From positions 1 to 64,000 of the forward strand of contig JAZKAR010000019.1 in the NCBI GenBank assembly GCA_040389065.1: a stretch of DNA of 64,000 nucleotides. Reading direction: 5' to 3'. This DNA comes from JAZKAR01 sp040389065 (GTDB lineage: Bacteria; Pseudomonadota; Gammaproteobacteria; Burkholderiales; Casimicrobiaceae). Each line of letters begins with the position of its first letter. Position 1 is the first letter of the stretch. The notes beneath the pieces are model-generated. The model saw nothing but the letters and a program-made list of their open reading frames with translations. It searched no databases and was not told the DNA's origin. Below are positions 43,140 through 51,673 of this stretch, in pieces. Position numbers and translations under genes: made by a program.

Positions 43140-45967
43140 TATCGTTTTCGCTCTGCACGTATATTTTGATGAAAGCTTCTGCTAATCAGGCTATTAGCAT
43201 TACCCCATGACGAAGCCACTATTCCCATCATTTCTTCAATAAGCAGTGTCCGTTCATGGGGTGAAATTCTTTGTTCTGTTACTTTTCCTATCGCTGCAGA
43301 TGTTTTATTAATAATGTTTATAGTCGATGCCCCTTGGCCATTTCCGCTCAATTGAACTGGAATCTTTCCGCTTGGAACAGGCACATAAGCTTCTGGCGTA
43401 CTGCCTTCGCCGAACACAGACATCATCGGACGGTTGGCAATTCCACCGCCTGAAAACTTCTTTAGAGGGAGCCTACCGAAGTCGCCAATAATACCGCCCG
43501 TTTTAGCAAACATGGCAGTGCTTGCTATATCACCAGCGCCGATACCAGGCGCAGCGGCTGCCGCCCCTCCACCGCCACCAAATAGCCCACCGACAAATCC
43601 TAATAAACCACCCCCACCGCCGCCACCACTTAATAAGCTCTGCCAAGCTTCAAGAATAGGCCTCTCTATCGTCATTTGAAATATAACTCGCCCAATATCC
43701 CCTATGATTTTATTAGCAAAATCTTTAAACTCTAATTTTCCAGTACGTGCAAAATTAACCCACATATCCTCCATGCTGGTAACCATCTCGCTGAACGTAG
43801 CTTGTGCTTTATCCGCTTGGTTATTGATGCTATCGAGCTGGGTTGAAATAGCGTTTTGAAAACCAGCGGTAGCACTGGTTTTTAATTGCTGAGCATGTTG
43901 AATTGCCTGTTTGCTGGCTTCCTGCTCGGCATGCATTTCTTCCACCAGTGCATCTTTATTAGCGCCTGTCGCTTTGCGTAACTCTTCACGAAAGCGTAGT
44001 TCAATCGCTAATTGAGCATTCATAATTTCGCGTTGCTCAGCTGATGCACCAATAGCAGCATTTTCATTATTAATGGTTTCAATCGCCTTATCGTTTTCTT
44101 GGCGAAATTTACGAATACTGTCAGCTGTTTGAGCATTTTGAATTGCTACACCCAACTCTTTCCATTGATTTAAATATTTTTCATACAATGGGTTATCCGC
44201 TTCAATACCATGCCGTAACAGCTCATCTATAAAAGCGGCATTCTGTTTAGCTTCATTTGTTTGCCCGATGGCGCTCGCTTGCTTTTGTAAGCTAAGCGTA
44301 TATTTATCAAGATCAGGAATAACTTTTTTAAGATTAACTGCTTCCTGAGCTTTATCAACATTACGCTCAGCGGTGATAAGCGCCTGGCCTTTTTGGGAGT
44401 TAAGACCAATCTTGGCTAAATCGCCCCCTTTACTTAGTCGCTGGCGTATTACAGCTTCGCGGGAGTTATTCAGCCGCTTGCCTACTTGGTCGTACTGGTC
44501 AGCTTCTTCATTCAGGGCAGCTAGTTCTTTTTTAGCTTGATTCAGCGAAGATTCATACGCGTTCGCTATAGGATCTGAACGGGTGCGAGTACGTGGAGTG
44601 CGTGGTGTATAACGTTTCTTGATAGAGTTGTAATAAGCATCCACCTGCTTATCATCGTCAAGATTAAATTTAACTCCCGAAGGGCCCATTAACTCGTGAA
44701 TACCATCTTTTTTTAGTTGCTCTACGCGTTGGTGTGCCAGCTGTAACGCTTCACTAAAACCTACGCCTTGCTTATGAGCTGCATCCATACCCTCAGCAAC
44801 CGCTTTAGCATTTTTACTAATGCGCTCTTGCCACTCTGCATCGGCTTTTGATTGTCGGGCTGCTTCAATTGACATTCCAATCCGTTGCCGCAGATTGTTA
44901 ATTTGATTATTGATGGATTTTTCTTCTCTAGCTTCATCTTCATAGGTTTGTGCAGATCGAAAATGCGTACCTTTTAACTCTTGCAGTCGTCCTTCAAGCT
45001 TTGCAATTTGCTGTTGATCCGTTGATGCCTCAAATACACCTTTAACTGTACCCCAAAGATCAGAAAAGCCTTTTTTAAGAATCTCCACCGTTGTTGCTTG
45101 ATTTCTCAGCTGCTCAGTCATTCTTTCAATAACAATGGTAAGCGCTGCGCCTTTTTCCCCTTGTCGTTCCAACGTACCAATATGCTGCAGCTCGATTTCA
45201 TTCAAGTGCAGCCATTGTGTGTTCATTTTACGAGCGCCTTCTTCAACGCCGTCTGCTAACGTCATTATTTTTTTTAATGCTTCTTCGGAACTGTCGCCCG
45301 TGGTACGCCCCATGTAAATGGCTGCTTCTGCCATATCTCTAAATACATCGACTGGAATTTTTCCGCTAAGTGTAAGCTGAGTAAGAGCTTCTTTTGCAGA
45401 AGTAACAGAGGTTGCTGTTTCAGTTGAAATAGTTTCCGCAAGCTCTCTAAATTGCGACTCGGTAATACCTGCAGCGTTATTGGTAGCTTGAACAGCATTG
45501 TTAAAATCTCGGCTTTCTTTAGCTGCATCTGCCCATGCATGCTCCAAAACTGCTAACACACCAGCAGCCGCTAAAATCGAAAGCGTTAACCCATTAAATA
45601 ATAAGCTTGCTGCCCCTGTCTGCTCAGCCAGTACAAGCATCGACCCACCAAACCGTTTAAATTGGCCTTGCGACAATTCATGCGCCAGTACTAGCAGCTC
45701 TCGTTTAGACGAGGCAGTATGAAAACCTAGGCGCTCAACTTCTTGGCCTGCTGCTCTGCTATCGTTTCCGGTATTTCTAAGCTCTGCGCGAAGCTGCTCA
45801 GCTTCTCTCTTCATCTGCGCTAATTGTGCAGCTGCTTTTTGAGAGTCATTTCCAAAACCTTGCGCTGCACGATCTGCCTGATTAATCGATTGGGTTAAGG
45901 AATTAACATCATTTTGCCCTGTTACTGCGGCTGCTATTTCTACTTTTGCTTGAGCAATATCGGGCAT
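43139..45967 (-). CDS. Tape measure protein
   Basis: This 942-residue, mostly helical protein starts MPDIAQAKVEIAAAVTG, with GGGGA before the ATG and a TAATG overlap with the chaperone gene. Long coiled segments, a hydrophobic stretch (ASLLFNGLTLSILAAAGVLAVL), and a C-terminal glycine-rich part (LLSGGGGGGGLLGFVGGLFG), then GIIGDFGRLPLKKFSGGGI with FGEGSTPEAYVP typical of tape measure C-ends. It sets tail length and enters the membrane at DNA ejection. By tail-length rules it would correspond to a tail of roughly 140 nm, if the usual 1.5 A per residue applies. Confidence 0.9.
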   Translation of the reverse strand: MPDIAQAKVEIAAAVTGQNDVNSLTQSINQADRAAQGFGNDSQKAAAQLAQMKREAEQLRAELRNTGNDSRAAGQEVERLGFHTASSKRELLVLAHELSQGQFKRFGGSMLVLAEQTGAASLLFNGLTLSILAAAGVLAVLEHAWADAAKESRDFNNAVQATNNAAGITESQFRELAETISTETATSVTSAKEALTQLTLSGKIPVDVFRDMAEAAIYMGRTTGDSSEEALKKIMTLADGVEEGARKMNTQWLHLNEIELQHIGTLERQGEKGAALTIVIERMTEQLRNQATTVEILKKGFSDLWGTVKGVFEASTDQQQIAKLEGRLQELKGTHFRSAQTYEDEAREEKSINNQINNLRQRIGMSIEAARQSKADAEWQERISKNAKAVAEGMDAAHKQGVGFSEALQLAHQRVEQLKKDGIHELMGPSGVKFNLDDDKQVDAYYNSIKKRYTPRTPRTRTRSDPIANAYESSLNQAKKELAALNEEADQYDQVGKRLNNSREAVIRQRLSKGGDLAKIGLNSQKGQALITAERNVDKAQEAVNLKKVIPDLDKYTLSLQKQASAIGQTNEAKQNAAFIDELLRHGIEADNPLYEKYLNQWKELGVAIQNAQTADSIRKFRQENDKAIETINNENAAIGASAEQREIMNAQLAIELRFREELRKATGANKDALVEEMHAEQEASKQAIQHAQQLKTSATAGFQNAISTQLDSINNQADKAQATFSEMVTSMEDMWVNFARTGKLEFKDFANKIIGDIGRVIFQMTIERPILEAWQSLLSGGGGGGGLLGFVGGLFGGGGGAAAAAPGIGAGDIASTAMFAKTGGIIGDFGRLPLKKFSGGGIANRPMMSVFGEGSTPEAYVPVPSGKIPVQLSGNGQGASTINIINKTSAAIGKVTEQRISPHERTLLIEEMMGIVASSWGNANSLISRSFHQNIRAERKR

Positions 45968-46302
45968 TATGTCCCCTTTCCATTGAGGCACTTGAGCGCT
46001 GCAGCTTCCATAATCTGTATATCCGTAAATATTTCTTTACGTTGTTTGATACGCTGCATTCTCATCACCGCGTCTACACCTGCATAATCTAAGCCTAGAC
46101 ATGAAGCACCCATGCCTACTGCTGTCCACCGCCATTGGGTTGCTAATGAGAAAAAGAGATCAACAGAGTGTTCGTTTTCACTCCAGACTTCGTGGTTAGT
46201 GACTATCTCTGAAGGGTCAAGTTTCAAGCCCATTACACGTGCATCTTCGAGCATTGCCTGAGTGTCGCTGCCGCCTGTTGCCCAGGCTTCAGCGACCTCC
46301 AT
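45967..46302 (-). CDS. Tail assembly chaperone, downstream frame (DUF1799-like)
   Basis: This 111-residue product has a helical region ending in LFFSLATQWRWTAVGMGAS, then CLGLDYAGVDAVMRM, the DUF1799 signature. It lies in the -1 frame to the gene before it. The slippery heptamer at 46305-46311 puts the two in one fused protein, as in lambda gpG-GT. Separate start by the TAATG overlap is also possible. It guides tail tube polymerisation on the tape measure. Confidence 0.8.
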   Translation of the reverse strand: MEVAEAWATGGSDTQAMLEDARVMGLKLDPSEIVTNHEVWSENEHSVDLFFSLATQWRWTAVGMGASCLGLDYAGVDAVMRMQRIKQRKEIFTDIQIMEAAALKCLNGKGT

Positions 46303-46637
46303 TAGTTTTTTATTCGGGCTGCTCCATTAACAGCGTCGTAATACGCACGCAAAACCGAGGGAGTAAAGCCCATAATGTCGTTATATTCGACCAATCGTTC
46401 AGCATCGAAAGGCACTTCCGAACCATCGGCCAGCTTTAAATCGCTCCAGCCTACGAGAATTGACTTCATTGTTTCAAAATCATTTTTATTAGGATCATTA
46501 ATGAGTTCAAGAAACTGGCTCACCGATAGATGTTTGAATAACGCGTTAAATTCACCCTCTGAATAGTCATTATCTGCAATGAGTTTGATTTTGACTGGCC
46601 ACCAAAACGTTTCTTTTTTAGTTACAACAAATGGCAT
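46302..46637 (-). CDS. Tail assembly chaperone, upstream frame
   Basis: This 111-residue protein is of the gpG-like chaperone kind: short, acidic and placed between tube and tape measure. KLIADNDYSEGEFNALFKHL and VGWSDLKLADGSEVPFDAER are typical. GGAGAG precedes the ATG. It ends ARIKN, where the codons ATA AAA AAC form a slippery heptamer directly before the TAA, allowing a -1 shift into the DUF1799-like frame. Confidence 0.82.
   Translation of the reverse strand: MPFVVTKKETFWWPVKIKLIADNDYSEGEFNALFKHLSVSQFLELINDPNKNDFETMKSILVGWSDLKLADGSEVPFDAERLVEYNDIMGFTPSVLRAYYDAVNGAARIKN
46305..46311 (-). promoter_or_regulatory. Predicted -1 programmed frameshift site A-AAA-AAC
   Basis: Read on the minus strand, the last codons of the upstream chaperone frame are ATA AAA AAC TAA. 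The heptamer A AAA AAC has the X-XXY-YYZ form in the right phase. Slipping by -1 gives AAA AAA, then CTA ATG GAG, exactly the frame of the downstream gene. Confidence 0.82.
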
Positions 46638-46694
46638 GATGCTCTCCTGATTTTTATCGTGTCATTAGATGCTTAGTAGATGCTTAGTAGATGC

Positions 46695-47855
46695 TTAAGC
46701 AATGCAAAGATATAACTCATCGTTTCCGATGATCGGTTGAATGGTTAGGTCCATTTCAAGCATCTGCACGCTTTGCTCATCAGAATAAGTTGGCTTCATG
46801 ACTTGCACCCGGCCTGCGCCAATAAACACTTTATTTCCATCAGTTAGCCCATGTGTTAGCGCCAAGGTACCCGTTGTAACGTTTCGTGTAGCAGTCCACC
46901 AATCTTTAGACGCAACACTGGTAGCTTCAATTTTCGCTTTGCCGGTTACATCACGATCCGTTAGGTCAACCTCTTCAACTCCAACAAGATTGCGGTATTG
47001 AATACTGGCTCCTAGATCTACAGATAATTCGCTTAGTCGCGCTGTATATCCAAGTAAGCTGAACAGTGGAGTATTGCCATTATTAACAGCCAATGGTTTT
47101 TGAAAACCGCTATAGTCTGGCGTCACAAGTGAAGTATCCGTCGCCGGTGTATAAAGCCCTGTAAACGTAAACTTCAATGTAGGGATATCTTTAGTCTTGA
47201 GCATCATGCTCACTGTTCCTCTACATCCAGTCATTTTGTGTAATACGCCATCGTTATTAAAATAGATGGTTCCTGATTCAAATGCTGTAGAAACAGGGCT
47301 ATACGTTGCGCCGGGATTAACCGAATAGGCGGTAGTGTTGTCAGGTGTTACAGTCCAAGGAGCGCTTAACGTAGCAATTTTAGAAGAGCCGACATAATCA
47401 ATAATTTGACGTGTTTGCCCTGTGCCGGTGCCGCTTGTTGTCGAAACGCTTAAACCTGAATACACATCATCGCTGGCAGACGCGCCAGCTGCTAGTTTAA
47501 GTGTTGTCGTAGTACTCCCTGTTTGAGCTGTACCGCTAACAGCTGATGCATTGAGTGTTTCCGCAAACCCACACATACGCAATAACACTCCATAGGGTGC
47601 AGCATTTCCTGCTGTACCTGCCCCTGCTAGCTCAACCTCAAACTCAATTTTTGAATACACCGCAGCCGGCAATTGATCCGAACCACCTAAATAGGCACGC
47701 AGTACATTTCGTGGAACGTAATCACTTTCTAGCGGGGTAGGCGTGAGGTTATCAGCTCGAACTAGAATAGCATTCACGCCAGCCGGTGTAGGGTCTGTAT
47801 TGTAGCTACTTTCAATCTTGGCAAGAATAAGCCGTTTGCGCGTTAACTGAGTCAT
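46695..47855 (-). CDS. Tail tube protein
   Basis: This 386-residue protein is of the phage tail tube family. It starts TQLTRKRLILAKIESSYNTD with PTPAGVNAILVRADNLTPTP and has a core typical of these proteins (FTFTGLYTPATD, LVGVEEVDLTDRDVTGKAKI). An extra Thr/Ser-rich segment (TGSTTTTLKLAAGASAS to the AYSVNPG region) is inserted, making it longer than usual. It overlaps the small gene before it (ATGA). It forms the tube of the non-contractile tail. Confidence 0.85.
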   Translation of the reverse strand: MTQLTRKRLILAKIESSYNTDPTPAGVNAILVRADNLTPTPLESDYVPRNVLRAYLGGSDQLPAAVYSKIEFEVELAGAGTAGNAAPYGVLLRMCGFAETLNASAVSGTAQTGSTTTTLKLAAGASASDDVYSGLSVSTTSGTGTGQTRQIIDYVGSSKIATLSAPWTVTPDNTTAYSVNPGATYSPVSTAFESGTIYFNNDGVLHKMTGCRGTVSMMLKTKDIPTLKFTFTGLYTPATDTSLVTPDYSGFQKPLAVNNGNTPLFSLLGYTARLSELSVDLGASIQYRNLVGVEEVDLTDRDVTGKAKIEATSVASKDWWTATRNVTTGTLALTHGLTDGNKVFIGAGRVQVMKPTYSDEQSVQMLEMDLTIQPIIGNDELYLCIA

Positions 47856-48016
47856 AGCTGCTCCTCATGTTCCTGTTCAGATATCGTTACCACTTCTGAA
47901 GCAATATCGTTCAATAGCTCTACTGGTTGCGTTTCTGCTGCGTCAAGCGTGCGCTCTATTAGCACTCGCTCTCCCTTCTCATTCAAGTGATAGCGCCCAC
48001 CTTTTTCTATTGCCAT
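47852..48016 (-). CDS. Small hypothetical prophage protein
   Basis: This 54-residue product begins MAIEKGGRYHLNEKGERVLI and has an acidic end. It has AGGAGG five bases before the ATG and its stop overlaps the start of the tail tube gene, so it is translated in the same operon. No family is recognised; small acidic proteins at this place occur in related phages. Confidence 0.65.
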   Translation of the reverse strand: MAIEKGGRYHLNEKGERVLIERTLDAAETQPVELLNDIASEVVTISEQEHEEQL

Positions 48017-48024
48017 ACTGCCTC

Positions 48025-48447
48025 CTATACCGTTAAATCATTGGCAGAAGTTTGGTACTCCACCACAAAATTCATATCAATCAAACACACGGTGGCATCA
48101 CCATCAAAACGAGAAAAATGTACTTCTCCAGCATTAATATCCACAGCTAGTCCACCTAAAGAATGATCGGCCATTAAGCGGCTATGAATCTCCGCAATGA
48201 ATGGGTCAGCAGCTGAAGATTGTTCCTCATCTCTTAGCTGTAATTGAATATTTATGCTTAAGTTCCACGAGGTACGCGGCACGGTTACTTGCTGAGGAAT
48301 ATCGCTAACTGGTTCAATATTGATAGCTGGGCATTCTTCACGAGAAAAAGGTTCTGGGCGCTCACGTTCTAAAGTAACTATTCCAGCAATACCGTTTAAG
48401 CTTGTCTCAATCTGCTGAAAAATACGCTCACGAATGGTGGCTGCCAT
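48025..48447 (-). CDS. Tail completion/terminator-like protein (gpU-like)
   Basis: This 140-residue protein starts MAATIRERIFQQIETSLNGI with the segment TLERERPEPFSREECPAINI. The centre has alternating strands (SWNLSINIQLQLRD), a helix DPFIAEIHSRLMAD, then the FSRFDGDATVCLIDMNFVVEYQT strands. This is the fold pattern of gpU/tail-terminator proteins that cap the tail. The gene order, connector first and tube protein after it, supports this. Confidence 0.72.
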   Translation of the reverse strand: MAATIRERIFQQIETSLNGIAGIVTLERERPEPFSREECPAINIEPVSDIPQQVTVPRTSWNLSINIQLQLRDEEQSSAADPFIAEIHSRLMADHSLGGLAVDINAGEVHFSRFDGDATVCLIDMNFVVEYQTSANDLTV

Positions 48448-48448
48448 G

Positions 48449-48730
48449 TCATACCTTCGTTAAAAAGATATGGCAAAACATTCCATCATCCATAGGTAAA
48501 GGCGCTTCTCGCGCCTTATAACTCAACCCCTTAACTGTAAAAGGATCATTCTTTTTTATATTGCCAAATAAGTCCGTGCGACACGTCAGCTCATATTCCG
48601 TGGATATTGCCGTGCCACCTGCCACAACCTTTCCCGGCTCATCTAAGATACCCAAACCTTCAATGCTTCCTGAGACTACAGGCCCGCCGAATTCCTTTAA
48701 GAAAACATCTGCATCATCGAGCGTTAACAT
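48449..48730 (-). CDS. Head-tail connector-like protein (gpFII-type)
   Basis: This 93-residue protein begins LTLDDADVFLKEFGGPVVSG and ends PLPMDDGMFCHIFLTKV. It is compact and beta-rich, as gpFII-like attachment proteins are. Placed between a 55-residue protein and the tail completion gene. It would connect the filled head to the tail. Confidence 0.68.
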   Translation of the reverse strand: MLTLDDADVFLKEFGGPVVSGSIEGLGILDEPGKVVAGGTAISTEYELTCRTDLFGNIKKNDPFTVKGLSYKAREAPLPMDDGMFCHIFLTKV

Positions 48731-48732
48731 GC

Positions 48733-48900
48733 TTATTCAGCCGCTTCAAGATGGCACTCTTTAAGCCATGCATCATTGTGCTCAGTCTTAACATAGTAAT
48801 GCTGACCACCTGAATCAAACCCTAGCATTGAGACAATACCTATAGACCCAAAAGTGGTTTTAACTTTTTGATCTAAAGAAAACTTAAACTCTACTGGCAT
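48733..48900 (-). CDS. Small hypothetical prophage protein
   Basis: This 55-residue product begins MPVEFKFSLDQKVKTTFGSI and includes FDSGGQHYYVKTEHND. It reads like a small beta-barrel that carries a KOW/SH3-like pattern (a start with VKT, then GIVSMLGFD). It sits two bases before the connector gene in the same operon. Its role in the virion or its assembly is unknown. Confidence 0.6.
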   Translation of the reverse strand: MPVEFKFSLDQKVKTTFGSIGIVSMLGFDSGGQHYYVKTEHNDAWLKECHLEAAE

Positions 48901-48909
48901 TGTTAACTC

Positions 48910-49302
48910 CTAGCCGTATTGAGGAAGCGCATAACCCTTAGCCGACACTAAGTAATGCGGTGTAGACGTTCCACCAATCGTCATGAAAACTTTGGCGTAA
49001 CGCTTCAACGCATTGCAATCAAGAAATAAAGTCTGCACACCGGCAACTGTCGTAACTTGCGTAATCGCTCCACTGCTTACGTCAGTAAAACCAGACCCGC
49101 TGGTATCGCTATGCTGTAGCTTTAAATCTAAGGTAGGTGTCGTACCGTCTACGTTAGCCAAATCAAATGTAATAGCAACCGTTCCTACTAAGTCACGTAA
49201 ATCAATCTGGTTTCCGATTAGTCCATTACTAGCCGCTGCTAAATTTTGTACTGGTACAAAATTTAATACGTTGGCACGCTGAATATCATTAAACATTCCC
49301 AT
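48910..49302 (-). CDS. Head decoration or head-completion-like protein, hypothetical
   Basis: This 130-residue protein starts MGMFNDIQRANVLNFVPVQN; the longer upstream frame is a shadow of the previous gene. It has a jelly-roll-like composition: TVAITFDLANVDGTTPTLDL, LKLQHSDTSGSGFTDVSSGA, then AKVFMTIGGTSTPHYLVSAK. This resembles proteins placed just after capsid genes in many siphoviruses. The start overlaps the end of the gene upstream by about 14 bp. Confidence 0.62.
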   Translation of the reverse strand: MGMFNDIQRANVLNFVPVQNLAAASNGLIGNQIDLRDLVGTVAITFDLANVDGTTPTLDLKLQHSDTSGSGFTDVSSGAITQVTTVAGVQTLFLDCNALKRYAKVFMTIGGTSTPHYLVSAKGYALPQYG

Positions 49303-49585
49303 CACTGGCCCCTTTCTTGGTAGTCGATGAAGGTGTTTTTTCAGAAGCAGCTTCCTTCGGCTCTGTTTGTTCTTCAATAGAGGTTTCAGAAACAGAAGGT
49401 TGAGGATCAGAAGCAGAAGATTGGTTTTGATCCTCTTCAACAGGCGCAACATAAAGCTCCAGCTTATGTTTGTGTTGCTCTGCTATTGAATCAGCCAGCT
49501 CTATCGTGGAGCCTTCTTGATGCACCAGCCTGTCATTGTTAGGGTCTCTTACTGAGAACCCCTGGCGAATGGTATATAAAGCCAT
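49289..49585 (-). CDS. Small hypothetical protein downstream of the capsid gene
   Basis: This 98-residue protein has a short folded N-terminal part (MALYTIRQGFSVRDPNNDRL) and a long acidic Ser/Glu-rich tail ending in SSTTKKGASDGNV. The low-complexity tail suggests a flexible assembly factor. It follows the capsid gene by 12 bp and overlaps the next gene. Confidence 0.6.
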   Translation of the reverse strand: MALYTIRQGFSVRDPNNDRLVHQEGSTIELADSIAEQHKHKLELYVAPVEEDQNQSSASDPQPSVSETSIEEQTEPKEAASEKTPSSTTKKGASDGNV

Positions 49586-49597
49586 GAGTTCAAATCC

Positions 49598-51580
49598 TTA
49601 AATAGTTTTGGCATCAGACATAATAGAAAAAGCCTCAGGATGTCTAACTGCTATATCAATAGTTTGCATAGCGCGAACAAGCACATTGCCGGATGCAAAA
49701 GCTTGTGAGTCATATGGGTTTAACAAAATCTCCATCACTCCCCATTCACCAATCAGCAGTTGCGACCATGCGCCAAAGAAAATTTCGGAAAGTATCGCGT
49801 TAGAAGCCCCTTTACTTAATGTGCTTCGCGCTTGATTGCTTCTAAAAACGGGATAACCATTGATGTCGCCAGGAGTTGCAGAACGGTTGCCACTTACGTT
49901 ATTTGTCCATAAATAGTGGCCATCAGTTGATTTAGTTTTTTTCAAAGCACCCACAGTTTTAGCGTTGGCAAGATATGCCATACTGTCTAAATCAGCATCT
50001 ACAGCAGTTAGCGCTGTTTCAAGATCAATTAGATGGTCGATGTTAATTAAAAAACCATCGGTACCACCAATGACTTGCCCTACGCCTGAAAGATTAGCAA
50101 CTCCCTGAGGTTGACCATTTGTACCTGAACCTGATAACGCTGCAAGATCAATACCTAGCGCGAATTGATTAAGCAAATCGTTTCTTGCCAGCATTTCAAT
50201 ATCAGGCGAACCTTGTTGAATCTGTTGACGTGTATATTGCTGTATTCCAATCGCAGTCTTTGGCGAAAGGGTTACTAAGTCAAAATTAGCATTACTTGGA
50301 GTACCTGCTCCTCCCTCAGAAACCCAATAAATAGCACCCGTACCCGTTTGGCGTGGTATTGCTACATTGCCCTGTAGCCCTGATAGCATCATTGCGCCTG
50401 CCATTAATACCCTGGCTTTTTTGCGTAACAAATCAATGAAGCTTGAAGCTAATAAGTTCGTGGCTACTAAGTCTCCCCCTAAGCTTGGAGATCCCGTGTT
50501 ATAAATTGCTCTTAAAGCCTTAGCTGCTGAATCTCTGGAAGCTCCCTTTACCGCCAAGCTTAAATCAGTAGGTATAAAGAAACCCTGAGTTCCTCTTCCT
50601 AATCGTTTGGCAATCTCGTTTGAACATTCTTGTTCAAACGTTGCTTTTGCTTGAGGATCAACCATTGATTGAACAGCACGCATAAGGGAGTATTCAGAGT
50701 TCTCCTTGGAGGATAGTCCTAATGTTCCTGCGTTATCACCCATTGAAGCAGGCTCTTGTGATTTTTGAGATTTAGCTAAAATCTCATCAGCCGCTACACC
50801 TCGCGCTTGTTCAACGCTTGCGCCCTTTTGAATTAGGCCTCGTATTACATCTTCTTTCAGGCTGTACTTCTTACCAATGGCTTCAATCTCTTCAATGCGT
50901 TTTCGCTCTCCTTCAATTGTTTGAGTACGCTCCTCTTCACGTTGTTGTGCTTTTTGCTGCGCGGCCAACTCCGCCGCCTTTCTTTCTTCTTCTGTCATAA
51001 TTGTCCTCACTATAGGTGCGGCGGTTTGGGGTATTGCAGGTTTTCTGAGGTCACGTACTACTACCTCAAATTCATCTTGGGTAAAGGAGCGACCTATTCC
51101 TACTGTGTTATCAGCAGGAATAGTGACGTTGGAAACCTCTAAAACTTCCCACTTGGTAGCGAGATAGATAGGGTCGTCGGATTTTGCATCTTGGATATCC
51201 ATCTCCAAAATGCGATACATAAAAGAAACATTTCTAAGAATGCTGTCGTTAATCAGTTCAACAATTTTGTCGCCTTCGGGCGTTCTGGCGTATCGAACAG
51301 TGCAATATAAACGCTTGTCATCACCCAGCCATGCCTTCTCTACCACGCCTCGAACATCGTTCATATTGTGGTTATAAAGTACAGGTGCGCCATCGTTAGC
51401 ACGCCTTAAGTCAGGCGCTTCTGGCTCATGCGATAACACTTCTGTTCCCCACCAGCGCTGAACAGGTTCTTCGCTGGAAAATGAGAAGGTTATCGTTCGA
51501 GTTTCAGGATCAACCTTGGTATCGTGTACCTTGGCTGATACCGCTCTGCTCTGAACACCTATTTTTAAATTTGCTGACAT
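49598..51580 (-). CDS. Fused prohead protease and major capsid protein
   Basis: This 660-residue protein joins two roles. Residues about 1-180 are a HK97-type prohead protease: TITFSFSSEEPVQRWWGTEV, PVLYNHNMNDVRGVVEKAW with the catalytic His, and VLEVSNVTIPADNTVG. About 190-290 are a Gln/Glu-rich coiled-coil scaffold (AAQQKAQQREEERTQTIEGE). From about 300 comes the HK97-fold capsid: GGDLVATNLLASSFIDLLRK, KARVLMAGAMMLSGLQGNVA, and LSGSGTNGQPQGVANLSGVG. Protease, scaffold delta-domain and capsid are one chain here. Confidence 0.9.
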   Translation of the reverse strand: MSANLKIGVQSRAVSAKVHDTKVDPETRTITFSFSSEEPVQRWWGTEVLSHEPEAPDLRRANDGAPVLYNHNMNDVRGVVEKAWLGDDKRLYCTVRYARTPEGDKIVELINDSILRNVSFMYRILEMDIQDAKSDDPIYLATKWEVLEVSNVTIPADNTVGIGRSFTQDEFEVVVRDLRKPAIPQTAAPIVRTIMTEEERKAAELAAQQKAQQREEERTQTIEGERKRIEEIEAIGKKYSLKEDVIRGLIQKGASVEQARGVAADEILAKSQKSQEPASMGDNAGTLGLSSKENSEYSLMRAVQSMVDPQAKATFEQECSNEIAKRLGRGTQGFFIPTDLSLAVKGASRDSAAKALRAIYNTGSPSLGGDLVATNLLASSFIDLLRKKARVLMAGAMMLSGLQGNVAIPRQTGTGAIYWVSEGGAGTPSNANFDLVTLSPKTAIGIQQYTRQQIQQGSPDIEMLARNDLLNQFALGIDLAALSGSGTNGQPQGVANLSGVGQVIGGTDGFLINIDHLIDLETALTAVDADLDSMAYLANAKTVGALKKTKSTDGHYLWTNNVSGNRSATPGDINGYPVFRSNQARSTLSKGASNAILSEIFFGAWSQLLIGEWGVMEILLNPYDSQAFASGNVLVRAMQTIDIAVRHPEAFSIMSDAKTI

Positions 51581-51673
51581 AATAACTTTCAGTTATTTGC
51601 TTATAACTAAATATAATTTATATCAGCTTTTTTATAATTGCAAGTTATTATTCTTTTTTGTTATATAAAATGC

